NCBI RefSeq assembly: GCF_000430725.1
Contig: NZ_AUMO01000055.1
Coordinates: 9,860-71,706 of the forward strand
Length of the DNA: 61,847 nt
From: Azohydromonas australica DSM 1124
GTDB lineage: Bacteria; Pseudomonadota; Gammaproteobacteria; Burkholderiales; Burkholderiaceae_C
Reading direction: 5' to 3'
The notes under the pieces: model-generated
Database searches by the model: none
Told to the model about the DNA's origin: nothing
The model's input: the letters and a program-made list of their open reading frames with translations, nothing else
Part shown: positions 1 to 8,598 of the stretch, piece after piece
How the letters are laid out: each line of letters starts with the position of its first letter
Numbering within the stretch: the first letter of the stretch is position 1
Program-made: the position numbers and the translations under genes

Positions 1-752
1 ACGAGAAGGGCAGCTTCACCGGCGCCGACCGCATGCACCAGGGCTTCTTCGAGCGCGCTCACGGCGGAACGCCGTTCCTCGACGAGATCACCGAGATGCC
101 GCTGGAGCTGCAGGTCAAGCTGCTGCGGGTGCTGGAGACGGGCACCTTCATGCGCGTGGGCTCGACCACGCCCATCGAGACCGACGTGCGCGTGATCGCC
201 GCCACCAACCGGGCTCCTGAGCAGGCCGTGGCTCGCGCCAAGCTGCGCGAGGACCTGTACTACCGGCTCAACGTGTTCCCGATCGCGCTGCCGCCGCTGC
301 GCGACCGCTCCAGCGACGTGCCGCTGCTGGCCGAGCACTTCCTGGCCGCGGTATGCGAGCGCGAGAGCGTGCGCAAGCGCTTCACGCCCGCGGCGCTGGA
401 GAAGCTTGCCGCGTACCGCTGGCCGGGTAACGTGCGCGAGCTGCGCAACGTGGTGCAGCGCGCCTTCGTGATGGCCGAGGGCGAGCACATCAACGACGAG
501 TGGCTGCCCAGCGACCGCCTTGCTATGGCCTACGGCGCCGAGCCTGTTGTCACCATCAAGATCGGCACGTCAATGGCGGAGATGGAGCAGCAGCTCATTC
601 TTGCCACGTTGCATCACTGCAAGCAGCACAAGGAGCAGACGGCAGCCGTGCTGCAGGTGAGCATGAAAACGCTCTACAACCGTCTCAAGGAATACGCGAC
701 CGGGCAGCAACCGAGTAATGAACCGAGCATTCGCGCTGACAAAACTGTTTGA
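1..752 (+). CDS. Sigma-54-dependent transcriptional activator (NtrC family), 5'-truncated by window
   Basis: The reading frame enters from outside the window (first full codon at base 3), so only about 249 C-terminal residues are visible. They cover the second half of the AAA+ sigma-54 interaction domain: a GSFTGA loop at visible residues 3-8 (Ser replacing the usual Ala of GAFTGA), the Walker B stretch TPFLDEI, the sensor segment VIAATN and the [13 protein letters not shown] helix. A Fis-type helix-turn-helix follows near the C terminus ([16 protein letters not shown]). Proteins of this family remodel RNA polymerase-sigma54 at -24/-12 promoters. The sensory N-terminal domain lies outside, so the signal is unknown. 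The gene converges on the GGDEF/EAL gene. I did not find a convincing sigma-54 promoter near the operons checked by eye. Confidence 0.9.
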   Translation, partial: EKGSFTGADRMHQGFFERAHGGTPFLDEITEMPLELQVKLLRVLETGTFMRVGSTTPIETDVRVIAATNRAPEQAVARAKLREDLYYRLNVFPIALPPLRDRSSDVPLLAEHFLAAVCERESVRKRFTPAALEKLAAYRWPGNVRELRNVVQRAFVMAEGEHINDEWLPSDRLAMAYGAEPVVTIKIGTSMAEMEQQLILATLHHCKQHKEQTAAVLQVSMKTLYNRLKEYATGQQPSNEPSIRADKTV

Positions 753-960
753 CAGCGCCATCGGCACCGACTGCTGGACAGTACCCTGGGCCGGAAAGGA
801 TGCTGCCACGCAGGTGTCCGCGACCCTGACCAAGAAGATATCGGCCAAGGCCACCGAACCACCCAAGAAGGCGGCCGAAAAGAAAAGTACACCCGGGCCA
901 TGGCATCGCGAGTGCTGGTAGCGACCGTGATGTCCTGTACAGGCGGTCAGGGACCGGCAC

Positions 961-3105
961 CTATGCTCCCTGCACGGGGTCCTGCGGCTCTTGCGGCTGG
1001 CGGTCCAGCCACGCCTCCAGCGCCTGCGCTGGCATGGGACGTGCGATGCCGTAGCCCTGCAGCTGCTCGCATCCCAACTCGGCCAACTTGCGCGCATGCT
1101 CGGCCGTTTCCACGCCTTCGGCTACCGTGCGCACGCCGAAAGCCTGGGCCAGGCCGATCACGGCCCGCACGATGTGCAGGTCGCCCTGGTCCGACAGCAT
1201 GTTGCTCACGAAGCTGCGGTCGATCTTGAGCGTGCGCACCGGCAGCTTGCGCAGATAGCGCAACGAGGAGTAGCCCGTGCCGAAGTCGTCCAGCGCGAAG
1301 GAGATGCCTTGGCGAGCGCACGCCTCGATGGCACGGCCGGCTGCGTCAAGATCGTCCAGGGCCGCGGTTTCCAGAACTTCCAGCTCGATACCGCCCTGGA
1401 CACCGCCTGCGGCCTGTTCGGCACTGCGCACGATGGCGGCCACGGTGTTGGCCAACTCCGGCAGGACCAGCGTGCCCGGCGAGACGTTGATGCTCATGTG
1501 CAGTGCCCGGCCTTGCGAGCGCCAGCGCGCCCACTGCGCCACCGCGGCACAGATCACCCACAGGTCGAGCTGGACTTCCAGCGGTGTCCCGACGACGATC
1601 GGCAGAAATGCGCCTGGCGGCAGCAAACCGCGCTGCGGATGCTGCCAGCGCACGAGCGCCTCCGCCCCGAGAACGGTGCCCGTTCGTGCACAGACCTTGG
1701 GTTGGTAGTGCAGGCACAGCTGTCCCCTGGCCAGCGCCTGTCGCAGCTCGTCAAGCAGCGCGGCCTCGGGGGAAACGCCATGAGCGGTGTCGTCGTCAGC
1801 CATGCAGATGCGGTTCTTGCCCAGCCGCTTGGCACGGTACATCGCCTGGTCGGCCGCGCGCAGCAGGTGCTCCGGCGTGTCACCATGCTGCGGATACAGC
1901 GCCAAGCCAAGACTCGCCGTCATGCGCGGCGGCTGACCGTCCAGTGCATAGGGTTGTGCCAGCGTCTGCTGCACGCGCTGCAGCAGCGGCTCCAGCGCGG
2001 CGGTGCTGCCAACGTTGGCCAGCAGGAGCACGAATTCATCACCGCCCACGCGGGCCACGGTGTCGCTGGCACGCAAGGCCTGGCTCAGGCGGCGAGCAAC
2101 CTGCAACAGCAGTCCGTCACTGGCACCGTGGCCAAGGGTGTCGTTGACCGTCTTGAAATCGTCAAGGTCGAGCTGGCATACGGCCACCCGCTGTCCCTGC
2201 CGCTCGGCCAAGGCAATGAGTTGCCCCAACCGGTCCAGCGCCAGCACGCGGTTGGGCAGCCCGGTGAGGGCATCAAAGTGTGCCAGCCGTGCCAGGTCTT
2301 CCTGCTGGCGCTTGAGCCTTGTGACGTCGTTGTAGAAGGCCACGTAATGCGTGGGCTGGCCCTCGGGCGACAGCACGGTGCGGATGCGCACGCGCTCCGC
2401 AACCAGCTCGCCGTCGGCACGGCGGTTCCAGATCTCGCCGCTCCACTGACCTGCCTGCCGCAGGCTCGCCCACATCTGGCGATAGAACCGCTTGTCATGG
2501 CGCCCGCTGGCCAGCAGGGTCGGGCGGCGTCCTATCACCTGCTCACGCGCATAGCCCGTGTGCGCGATGAAGGCTTCATTCACCTCGACAATGTGTGAGT
2601 GCGCATCCGTAATGACAATGCACTCCTGGGCCCCTTCAAACACGCTGGCCGCCAACTGCATCCGCTGCCGTTCCTGGTGTCGCTCTGTGCAGTCCTGCAG
2701 CGTGCCGCAGGCGCCCACGATGGCGCCCTGCCCGTCGCGCATCAGCCGAACTCGGCCCTCCACCCGGCGCACCGAGCCATCACTGGCAATGCCTCGGATA
2801 GCGTAGCAGTGGCGCTCGTGCGGATGGCGAACGAGGCTGCGCACAAGCGTCCGATAGCGTGCCTGATCCTCGGGCAGGAGGTAGCCTGCGCAGCGCGCGC
2901 CCAGCGTGCTGTGCACATCGTGTCCGAAAAGGTCTGTCCAAGACGGCGTCAGAAACGTGAAGCGCCCGCGTGCATCCGTCAGGAACAACACTTCCTGGAT
3001 CTCATCCAGCGCCGATCGACACGCCCGCACAGCCAGGTGCAGTTGCTCGGGTACATCGTCGAGCATTGCGCCTGCAGCGGGTTCCTGGCGAGGTACCTGG
3101 ATCAT
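961..3105 (-). CDS. PAS-PAS-GGDEF-EAL cyclic-di-GMP turnover protein
   Basis: 714 aa with no membrane segment seen. Two PAS domains (about residues 30-145 and 150-270) precede a GGDEF domain (about 280-440) and an EAL domain (about 455-705). The diguanylate cyclase signature GGDEF is intact and an RASD inhibitory site lies five residues before it. The phosphodiesterase side is also complete by eye: AEALVRW, INVSP, EVLE, DDFGTGYSSL, LKIDRSF and VAEGVET. Both activities are therefore possible, which is typical of PAS-controlled bifunctional proteins. The annotated ATG lacks a clear ribosome site; a second ATG 13 codons downstream (base 3066) is an alternative. It is monocistronic and converges on the sigma-54 activator. 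Confidence 0.93.
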   Translation of the reverse strand: MIQVPRQEPAAGAMLDDVPEQLHLAVRACRSALDEIQEVLFLTDARGRFTFLTPSWTDLFGHDVHSTLGARCAGYLLPEDQARYRTLVRSLVRHPHERHCYAIRGIASDGSVRRVEGRVRLMRDGQGAIVGACGTLQDCTERHQERQRMQLAASVFEGAQECIVITDAHSHIVEVNEAFIAHTGYAREQVIGRRPTLLASGRHDKRFYRQMWASLRQAGQWSGEIWNRRADGELVAERVRIRTVLSPEGQPTHYVAFYNDVTRLKRQQEDLARLAHFDALTGLPNRVLALDRLGQLIALAERQGQRVAVCQLDLDDFKTVNDTLGHGASDGLLLQVARRLSQALRASDTVARVGGDEFVLLLANVGSTAALEPLLQRVQQTLAQPYALDGQPPRMTASLGLALYPQHGDTPEHLLRAADQAMYRAKRLGKNRICMADDDTAHGVSPEAALLDELRQALARGQLCLHYQPKVCARTGTVLGAEALVRWQHPQRGLLPPGAFLPIVVGTPLEVQLDLWVICAAVAQWARWRSQGRALHMSINVSPGTLVLPELANTVAAIVRSAEQAAGGVQGGIELEVLETAALDDLDAAGRAIEACARQGISFALDDFGTGYSSLRYLRKLPVRTLKIDRSFVSNMLSDQGDLHIVRAVIGLAQAFGVRTVAEGVETAEHARKLAELGCEQLQGYGIARPMPAQALEAWLDRQPQEPQDPVQGA

Positions 3106-3743
3106 GCGGATTGAGATGCGAACACGCAGGTACCAAGTCCTGGATCAAGCCCCAGGCAACCAGCACCCGACAGCGTCTGTTCCTGCGGCAACTTGTTTGC
3201 CAGTCCTCTGCTACGGTTGTCGCGAACTCAGGCTGGCGGCTGGCTTTGACTGTAACCGATATGCAACCATCCGTTGCTACTGCAGTAGCTCAACAAACAA
3301 CAGTGTTTCATGCACCGATGCGTCGCACGTATCTGCACGTGGATGGCCTGGAGGAACACCGCCGGGTACTGCCCTCCAGGACCCGGGCAGAAGTCATGGA
3401 CTACAGCGCGCTGTGCGCCGAGGACACCAGGGTGGTTCTTTTCTCGCGTCGCTCGGCCGCCTCGGCATGACCGCGTGTAGCCGGGATGACCGGCCGGCTG
3501 GCGCCCGCAAGCCCCCAGCCGCCGACGCTCTTCATGCGTGAGATTCGCCGTCATGGGCCGGCGGTTCACTTTGCTCCTGGCCGCATACCGGCGGCGTCGG
3601 CCTACCCGGCGACGCCGGAGCGGGAACTGCGGGCCTGCGGTAGGGATGTGACGTTTCTGCGACAGGAGGGCAGCTTGACGCGCGTCGATCGAGGTCAAGC
3701 TCCTCATCCGGATTGACGCGCCACCCTCGTGAACGCGGCGAAT
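3106..3743. other. Gene-poor stretch
   Basis: I see no convincing gene here. Open frames exist on both strands, but their translations are rich in Arg, Pro, Cys and His and lack recognisable domains, as expected of out-of-frame reading in GC-rich DNA. The part next to 3105 should carry the promoter of the GGDEF/EAL gene. Confidence 0.5.
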
Positions 3744-4022
3744 TCAGGTTCGAGACCCAGCCTTGGCGCACTCGAGTGCCTGCGTATCCAGCTCCCGCAC
3801 CTGCTGTGCCAGCTCGGGCGGCAACCACACCTGCACGCGCACGCAGCTCGCGGGCACCGACCAGGAGCGCGGCAAGTCGAGGCCTTGAGCAAGTCCCGGC
3901 GCCGTTGTCGGCCGAGCCATTCGCACCGCCGCGGCCGGCGTGGCAGCAGTGCTTCGCACGCGGCTTGAGAAGCGTTGGGGCGCAGTTACCTTGGCTTTGG
4001 CCGGCTGACCGAGCGGGTTCAC
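3744..4022 (-). CDS. Hypothetical protein coupled to XRE regulator
   Basis: 92 codons starting with GTG, whose first bases overlap the TGA of the upstream XRE gene (GTGA), a usual sign of translational coupling. The N-terminal half is low in complexity. The C-terminal third (VRVQVWLPPELAQQVREL) resembles the short basic strand plus helix start of ribbon-helix-helix proteins, but I do not recognise a family. It occupies the place where HipA-type toxins follow HipB-type regulators, yet it is far too short and unlike HipA. It could be a remnant or a spurious frame. Confidence 0.3.
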   Translation of the reverse strand: MNPLGQPAKAKVTAPQRFSSRVRSTAATPAAAVRMARPTTAPGLAQGLDLPRSWSVPASCVRVQVWLPPELAQQVRELDTQALECAKAGSRT

Positions 4023-4342
4023 CGCCGGCGTCCCGGCCTGGGCCGGATACCGGCAAGCTCGATGCGCAGCGCCTCGCGATCGAACTGCGGATCCACCAGG
4101 TCAGGCAACCACTCCAGGCGTTCGTAGAGATGCAGCGCCGCGGCGTAGATCGCCATCGACACCGACGGGTCGCCGCGCTCGAGCTTGATGATGGTCGGCG
4201 CCGAAACGTTGATCTGAGCGCCCAGATCGCGGATCGTCATGCCCCGGCGCTCACGCGCCAGGCGCAGGTTCGCGCCCAGCGACGACAGCGCCTGTGTGAT
4301 CGGCTGAGGCATCTCGCTGGTGATCTTCGGGGCGCGTGGCAT
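4019..4342 (-). CDS. XRE-family (HipB-like) transcriptional regulator
   Basis: 107 aa with a lambda-repressor-like helix-turn-helix at about residues 23-77 (LGANLRLARERRGMTIRDLG, then VSAPTIIKLERGDPSVSM). The C-terminal tail holds a short segment of the kind seen in HipB-like antitoxins. The ATG at 4342 faces an unusually AT-rich intergenic region with two perfect palindromes, probably its own operator. It is divergent from the nuclease gene, so it may repress both. No HipA-like kinase follows; the next frame is a 92-codon unknown. Function as an autoregulated DNA-binding protein is secure; a toxin-antitoxin role is not shown. Confidence 0.85.
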   Translation of the reverse strand: MPRAPKITSEMPQPITQALSSLGANLRLARERRGMTIRDLGAQINVSAPTIIKLERGDPSVSMAIYAAALHLYERLEWLPDLVDPQFDREALRIELAGIRPRPGRRR

Positions 4343-4353
4343 AAGCGTTATTT

Positions 4354-4388
4354 GAACATGTTCCGCGACTATAATTAATTTAAATTAA
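4354..4388. promoter_or_regulatory. Palindromic operator region between xre and nuclease genes
   Basis: Two perfect palindromes lie in an AT-rich island: GAACATGTTC at 4354-4363 and TTAATTTAAATTAA at 4375-4388. A TATAAT hexamer sits at 4370-4375 on the plus strand. The position, 12-46 bases upstream of the XRE start codon and upstream of the divergent nuclease gene, fits an autoregulatory operator. No well-spaced -35 box accompanies the TATAAT. Confidence 0.5.
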
Positions 4389-4470
4389 ACAACACGCAGT
4401 ATGAAGTTTGAGCAAGGATGGCGTCCGGCACGAATGCCTGCTGCTCTTGCTGCAGCCGCCTGCGCAGGTG

Positions 4471-5274
4471 ATGATGACGAAGCCCCTGACTTTTTTGCTG
4501 GCCGCAGTGTGCGCACTGGCCCTGACGGGCTGCGACAAGGGCACGCTGCCCGGCGCGGCGCCAAAACAGGCTCCGGCTGCCGCGTCAGCAGCGGACTCCG
4601 TAACGGGGTTCGAGCAGTGCCGCCAGTTCTTTCCTGGCGTGCTGCCTCGGGTACCGGAGCTGCAACAGCGCCAGCCGCGCGACCTGTGTTTCGACGCCTT
4701 CGCGGTGCTGCACTCGGGCCGCAGCAAGACGCCCGTGTTTGTAGTTGAAAAGCTCACCGCGGCGCAGCTGGACGACGCCGCCGACGAGGAGCGCACGAAC
4801 AAGTTCTTTGCCGACGCGCGCCTGCCCAGCGCCGAGCGCGCCACGCTGGAGGACTACAAAGGCAGCGGCTACGACCGCGGCCACATGGCGCCCGCGGCGG
4901 ACATGCCCACGGCGCAGGCCATGGCGCAGTCCTTCAGCCTGGCCAACATGGTCCCGCAGGCCCCCGAGAACAATCGCAAGCTGTGGGCTGGGCTTGAAAA
5001 CGACACCCGGCGCTACGTGCGCCGCGCCAAGGGCGCGGTCTATGTCTTCACCGGACCGGTGTACGGCGCCAGCGGCGCACAGGTCATCGGCCCCGGCCGG
5101 GTGTGGGTGCCTTCGCACCTTTTCAAGCTGGTCTACGACCAGCAGGCGAACCGGGCCTGGGTCCACTGGAGCGAGAACAGCAACGAGGCACGCGCGGGCA
5201 AGCCCCTCACCTACGCCGAGCTCGTGCGGCGTACCGGCATCGAGTTCCTGCCCGGCCTCTCCCCCAACGACTGA
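4471..5274 (+). CDS. DNA/RNA non-specific endonuclease (NUC1/NucA family), predicted lipoprotein
   Basis: Starting at the ATG at 4471 the protein begins with a short basic N terminus, a hydrophobic stretch and a lipobox ALTG-C (Cys at residue 21), which predicts an outer- or inner-membrane lipoprotein. Longer upstream starts would bury this signal. The catalytic motif DRGHMAPAAD is at about residues 135-144, with the general-base His at about 138, and the downstream Asn-rich metal-binding segment (NMVPQAPENN) is present. The C-terminal half is complete, including the GPGRVWVPSHLFKL strand. These enzymes cut DNA and RNA with Mg2+. It is monocistronic, divergent from xre and convergent with the YHYH gene. 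Confidence 0.88.
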   Translation: MMTKPLTFLLAAVCALALTGCDKGTLPGAAPKQAPAAASAADSVTGFEQCRQFFPGVLPRVPELQQRQPRDLCFDAFAVLHSGRSKTPVFVVEKLTAAQLDDAADEERTNKFFADARLPSAERATLEDYKGSGYDRGHMAPAADMPTAQAMAQSFSLANMVPQAPENNRKLWAGLENDTRRYVRRAKGAVYVFTGPVYGASGAQVIGPGRVWVPSHLFKLVYDQQANRAWVHWSENSNEARAGKPLTYAELVRRTGIEFLPGLSPND

Positions 5275-5347
5275 AACGCGCGAGCAGCTGCCATGGCTGG
5301 CTGCAGCGGCCGTCCTGGTGTCCCCGACCAAGTCCGGCAGGGGCACA

Positions 5348-5659
5348 TCAGCAGCCCGCGTAGTTCTTCCTGCCGCTGCTCGTGATGGTGTAGGTCCCGC
5401 CGCGGGGTCCGACATGGCAAGCCGCAGATCCGGGTGAGGCAGGCATGGGCTCGGTGCCCCGTACGGTCTGGGTACCGGACGCCTGGCTCGTCGGGGGTGG
5501 CGAGGGCGCCGCCTGTGCACGGTGGCAGTGGTAGTCGCCGGTCTTGCGGTCGTGGTGGCAGCCCTCAGCATCCAGTCCACCACCATGCGCACGTGCATGC
5601 GCATGCGAGGACACGGCAGCAAGACCTGCGACAGCAAGCAACGGCAGGCATTTCATCAT
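5348..5659 (-). CDS. YHYH domain-containing small exported protein
   Basis: 103 aa starting at the first of two consecutive ATG codons, preceded by a strong purine-rich ribosome site (GGGAGGGG). A signal peptide (MMKCLPLLAVAGLAAVSSHAHA) is followed by the His/Cys-rich YHYH motif (LDAEGCHHDRKTGDYHCHR) and, after a Pro/Ser linker, by the motif GPRGGTYTITSSGRKNYAGC, which often ends such proteins. Function is not known; the His and Cys residues suggest metal binding in the periplasm. It converges on the nuclease gene, with 73 bases between stops. Confidence 0.75.
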   Translation of the reverse strand: MMKCLPLLAVAGLAAVSSHAHARAHGGGLDAEGCHHDRKTGDYHCHRAQAAPSPPPTSQASGTQTVRGTEPMPASPGSAACHVGPRGGTYTITSSGRKNYAGC

Positions 5660-6031
5660 CCTGCCCCTCCCATCCTCCATACCAAGCGTACGCGATGCGC
5701 CGGCGGGCGGCGCCGCGAGCGGTCCCTCTGCACGAAGCCATCCTACGCCATCGTGTCCCTGCGGGGCTAAGGCCGTTGGAGCGCGCGGCGCTGTTGCATC
5801 CCTGCGGCACGCGGCCGGATGCCGGCGCTGGCCTTGGCTCGTGGGCCGGGCGCGGCCACCGCCTCCAGATGCGCGGACCGTTGTGTCCCACGACTGCCGT
5901 CGGCGCGGCGGACGGCCCAATCGCAACCACCCATGGAGGCCGCCATGCATGGCGCGAGGCCGGCGACAGGGATCGGTTGCGAACCCGCCTGACGGAACTC
6001 GCTGGCCCGTTCGCGCAACTGGAGTTCTACC
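5660..6031. other. Intergenic, no gene seen
   Basis: 372 bases between the YHYH gene start and the amidase stop. Only out-of-frame open readings occur; the upstream region of the YHYH gene must hold its promoter, but I see no clear -35/-10 pair. Confidence 0.4.
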
Positions 6032-7465
6032 TTAGCTGAGCCGGCGCGCACCGTGGAGGGATGGGAAACCACAGACCTGTTCCAGAATCCGACCCGCCAC
6101 CAGCAGCCTGCGTTCGCGGAACGCTGCGCCGAGCAGCTGCACTCCAACAGGATGACCATCTGACATTCCGATCGGCACGTTGAGTCCCGGCAGGCTCATG
6201 GCCGCGGGACCGATCAACGTGCTTTGATCGAGCAGCAGCTGTCGCATCCGCTCCTCGCCTTGAAGATCCTCATCCCAGGGCATCGGTGTCCGGCAGGACG
6301 TCGGCATCAGGACGATCGGATATCGCTCAAGAAACCGTGCCCACTCTTGCCGAAGCACGTCCCGTTGTGCAAGCGCCTTCGCATAGGCGTACGGCTCTCT
6401 GGAGGGCATGCACGCGGACATCGAGCGTACCGACGAGATGATGGCTGGATCGTTGGTCGCGTCGACGGCTGACATCATCCAGAGCTCGACATCCGTCATG
6501 ACGATGGTCAGCCAAAGATCCAGGGCTTGAACAAGGTCCGGCGGGGACGCTGTCTCGACGCTGTAGCCGGCGCTCTCCAGAGCCTCGGCGGCCTGGCTCA
6601 AGACCGCGTTCACTTGCGGAGCTACGCGTGCTCCAGGCACGCTGTCTACCAACGCAACCCGTACCGGTTGCGTGTCGTCGTCGAAATCCAGGCGCACGTC
6701 CGTCCACGTCGGGTCCATGTGCCCATCGCGGGCCATGGAGCGCAGTCCCAATTCGACGTCCTCTACCCGACGGGCCAGCAGACCCTGCGAAGAGAAGAGC
6801 TGAAGCCCCATGAAGCGCCGTTCAACCGAGGGATTCAGCGCCGGGATGCGACCGGGCGTCGGTTTCAGACCGGCAACGCCACACACGTAGGCGGGATAGC
6901 GGATCGAACCGGCAATATCCGTCCCATGTGCCAACGCACACATGCCTGCGGCCACTGAAACGGCGGCCCCGCCGCTCGATCCACCGCAAGTGATGTCAGG
7001 CCGCCAGGGGTTCAAGGTCCTGCCGTGCATCGGGTTCTCCGTGAACCACCGAAACGAGAACGGAGGAACGTTGGTCCTTCCAACGATCAGGGCACCCGCG
7101 CGGCGCAGGTTTGAAACGACCGCACTGTCCGCCGGTGCGATACGGTCCCTCCAGGCGGTCACGCCATTGGACGTTGCTTGTCCGGCCACATCCGCGTTGA
7201 GCTTGATGCTCACTGGCACGCCATGCAATGGACCGAGCGCGGCCGGATCTCTGCTTCGCAGGCGATCCGCCTCTATCGCCTCCTGCATCGTTTGCTCGCG
7301 GTCCATGTAGACGATGGCGTTGAGGCTGGGATTCACGTCATCGATTCGCCTGTAGAAGCTGTCGAGAACCTCCACGCACGAGACCTCGCCCGCACGAACG
7401 GCGTGAGCGATCTGCGTCGCGCTCCATTGCCAGATTGCATCCCCCGCCGGGCTGTTGTCCGTCAT
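6032..7465 (-). CDS. Amidase signature family enzyme (GatA/AtzF-type)
   Basis: 477 aa, the usual length for the family, with the Ser-cisSer-Lys triad visible: Lys at about 88 (VSIKLN), cis-Ser at about 163 in TCGGSSGGA, and the nucleophile Ser at about 187 in DIAGSIRYPA. The family hydrolyses amides to a carboxylate plus ammonia or an amine in the cytoplasm. The ATG has a good GAGGAG site eight bases upstream. It lies 12 bases after a Bug-type receptor on the same strand, so the two form an operon, probably controlled by the divergent LysR protein. The natural amide is unknown. No GatB or GatC neighbours exist, arguing against a tRNA amidotransferase role. Confidence 0.92.
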   Translation of the reverse strand: MTDNSPAGDAIWQWSATQIAHAVRAGEVSCVEVLDSFYRRIDDVNPSLNAIVYMDREQTMQEAIEADRLRSRDPAALGPLHGVPVSIKLNADVAGQATSNGVTAWRDRIAPADSAVVSNLRRAGALIVGRTNVPPFSFRWFTENPMHGRTLNPWRPDITCGGSSGGAAVSVAAGMCALAHGTDIAGSIRYPAYVCGVAGLKPTPGRIPALNPSVERRFMGLQLFSSQGLLARRVEDVELGLRSMARDGHMDPTWTDVRLDFDDDTQPVRVALVDSVPGARVAPQVNAVLSQAAEALESAGYSVETASPPDLVQALDLWLTIVMTDVELWMMSAVDATNDPAIISSVRSMSACMPSREPYAYAKALAQRDVLRQEWARFLERYPIVLMPTSCRTPMPWDEDLQGEERMRQLLLDQSTLIGPAAMSLPGLNVPIGMSDGHPVGVQLLGAAFRERRLLVAGRILEQVCGFPSLHGARRLS

Positions 7466-7477
7466 TGCTAGTGCTCC

Positions 7478-8482
7478 TCAGTCAAGCTTGATGTTGTTCT
7501 GACGGGCGACCTGCGCATACGTGCTGGTCCGGGCCTCGAGCAGCCGCCGGGTTTCGATGGGGCTCAGCGGAGCAACATCGAAGTTGAATGTCTTGTAGCG
7601 GGCACGCAGTTCCGGACTCGCCAAGGCAGCCTGCAAATCTTTGTTGATCTTGTCGGCGATGGCCTGGGGTGCCCCCTTGGGCAGCAGGAGCGCCACGAAA
7701 CCGCTGGCCTCGAAGCCAGCAGGACCGCCGGCCTCCGCGACCGTTGGCACCTCCGGAAAGCTGGTCAGCCTCGACGGTCGCGCAACCGCCAGGTATTTCA
7801 CCCTGCCAGACTGGTACGCAAACTGGGTCGACGCCATGGCGCCCAACGCCCAGTCGATCTCTCCCGTGCTGACGCCCGTGTACAGCAGGCTCATTTCCTT
7901 GTACGGGACGTGGGTCATCCGGGCGCCTGCCAGGCCGAGCAACGCTGCGGAGTGCAGGTGGGCGGCGCTACCAACGCCCCAGGTGCCGTACGTTGTCTTC
8001 TCCGGCGCCTTGCGCGATGCCGCCAACAAGTCACCCACACTCTTCCAAGTGGAGTTCGAGGCGACGACGACGAAGAACGGCGTGGTGTAGAGAACACCCA
8101 CCGGATCGAAGGTTTCGAGCAGCCGAAGACCGCGGCTCGGGAAGAGGCTGGGCAGCGCGCTCAGGGCGTCCCCATCGTGCATCAACAGCGTATGACCATC
8201 GGCGGTTGCCCCCTGGGCCGCCTGGATGGCGATGAGTCCGGCACCGCCGGGGCGGTTCTCGATGATGACCGGGGTCTTCCATGTCGCCGCGAGCTTCTCG
8301 CCGGCGGCGCGCATCATGGCGTCCGGGCCACTGCCCGCCGAAAACGTGGTGATCACGGTCACCGGTTTGGTCGGAAACGCTGGTGCACCTTGCGCGAACG
8401 AAGCAGCACTGCAGAGGCCGAGGATGGTGGCAAGAACGGCCCGTCGGCTCGGGCGAAAAGGTTGGACAGGCGTCACGCGCAT
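7478..8482 (-). CDS. Tripartite tricarboxylate transporter-type receptor (Bug/TctC family)
   Basis: Periplasmic solute-binding protein with an N-terminal signal containing SRR (SRRAVLATILGL...ASFAQ), then PTKPVTVITTFSAGSGPDAMMR, ENRPGGAGLIA and the VPYKEMS loop, all typical of the Bug family. An open frame extends upstream, but AGGAG directly abuts the ATG at 8482; a GTG two codons later (8476) has ideal spacing and may be the real start. No TctA/TctB membrane genes are present, as is common for Burkholderiales orphan receptors. Its pairing with an amidase suggests that it captures an amide-type carboxylate or informs the LysR regulator. Confidence 0.9.
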   Translation of the reverse strand: MRVTPVQPFRPSRRAVLATILGLCSAASFAQGAPAFPTKPVTVITTFSAGSGPDAMMRAAGEKLAATWKTPVIIENRPGGAGLIAIQAAQGATADGHTLLMHDGDALSALPSLFPSRGLRLLETFDPVGVLYTTPFFVVVASNSTWKSVGDLLAASRKAPEKTTYGTWGVGSAAHLHSAALLGLAGARMTHVPYKEMSLLYTGVSTGEIDWALGAMASTQFAYQSGRVKYLAVARPSRLTSFPEVPTVAEAGGPAGFEASGFVALLLPKGAPQAIADKINKDLQAALASPELRARYKTFNFDVAPLSPIETRRLLEARTSTYAQVARQNNIKLD

Positions 8483-8598
8483 CTCCTGTGAGTTGTGTCC
8501 AATGTTCGAGCAGACCCGATATCTCGGCAAACGGGGACGCAGATACCATCCATCTGGATTTTCGATATCGCCAGGCGAACGACTTCCGGAGGCACCTC
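8483..8598. promoter_or_regulatory. Divergent promoter/operator region of LysR and receptor-amidase operon
   Basis: 116 bases between divergent starts. GATATC hexamers occur at about 8519 and 8574, each flanked by GC-rich half-sites (CCGATATCTCGG and TTCGATATCG). Their spacing and AT core are compatible with a LysR recognition plus activation site, but no footprint can be deduced from sequence alone. Confidence 0.35.

Noticed and set aside
718..921. 67-codon frame after the sigma-54 activator
   Set aside because: Overlaps the activator end, has no ribosome site, and its Lys/Pro-rich text has no family signs.
4019..4342. HipBA toxin-antitoxin pair
   Set aside because: Only the HipB-like regulator is present; the following frame is too short and lacks any HipA kinase motif.
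6032..7465. GatA subunit of the tRNA amidotransferase
   Set aside because: No gatB or gatC nearby and the context is a catabolic receptor plus LysR.
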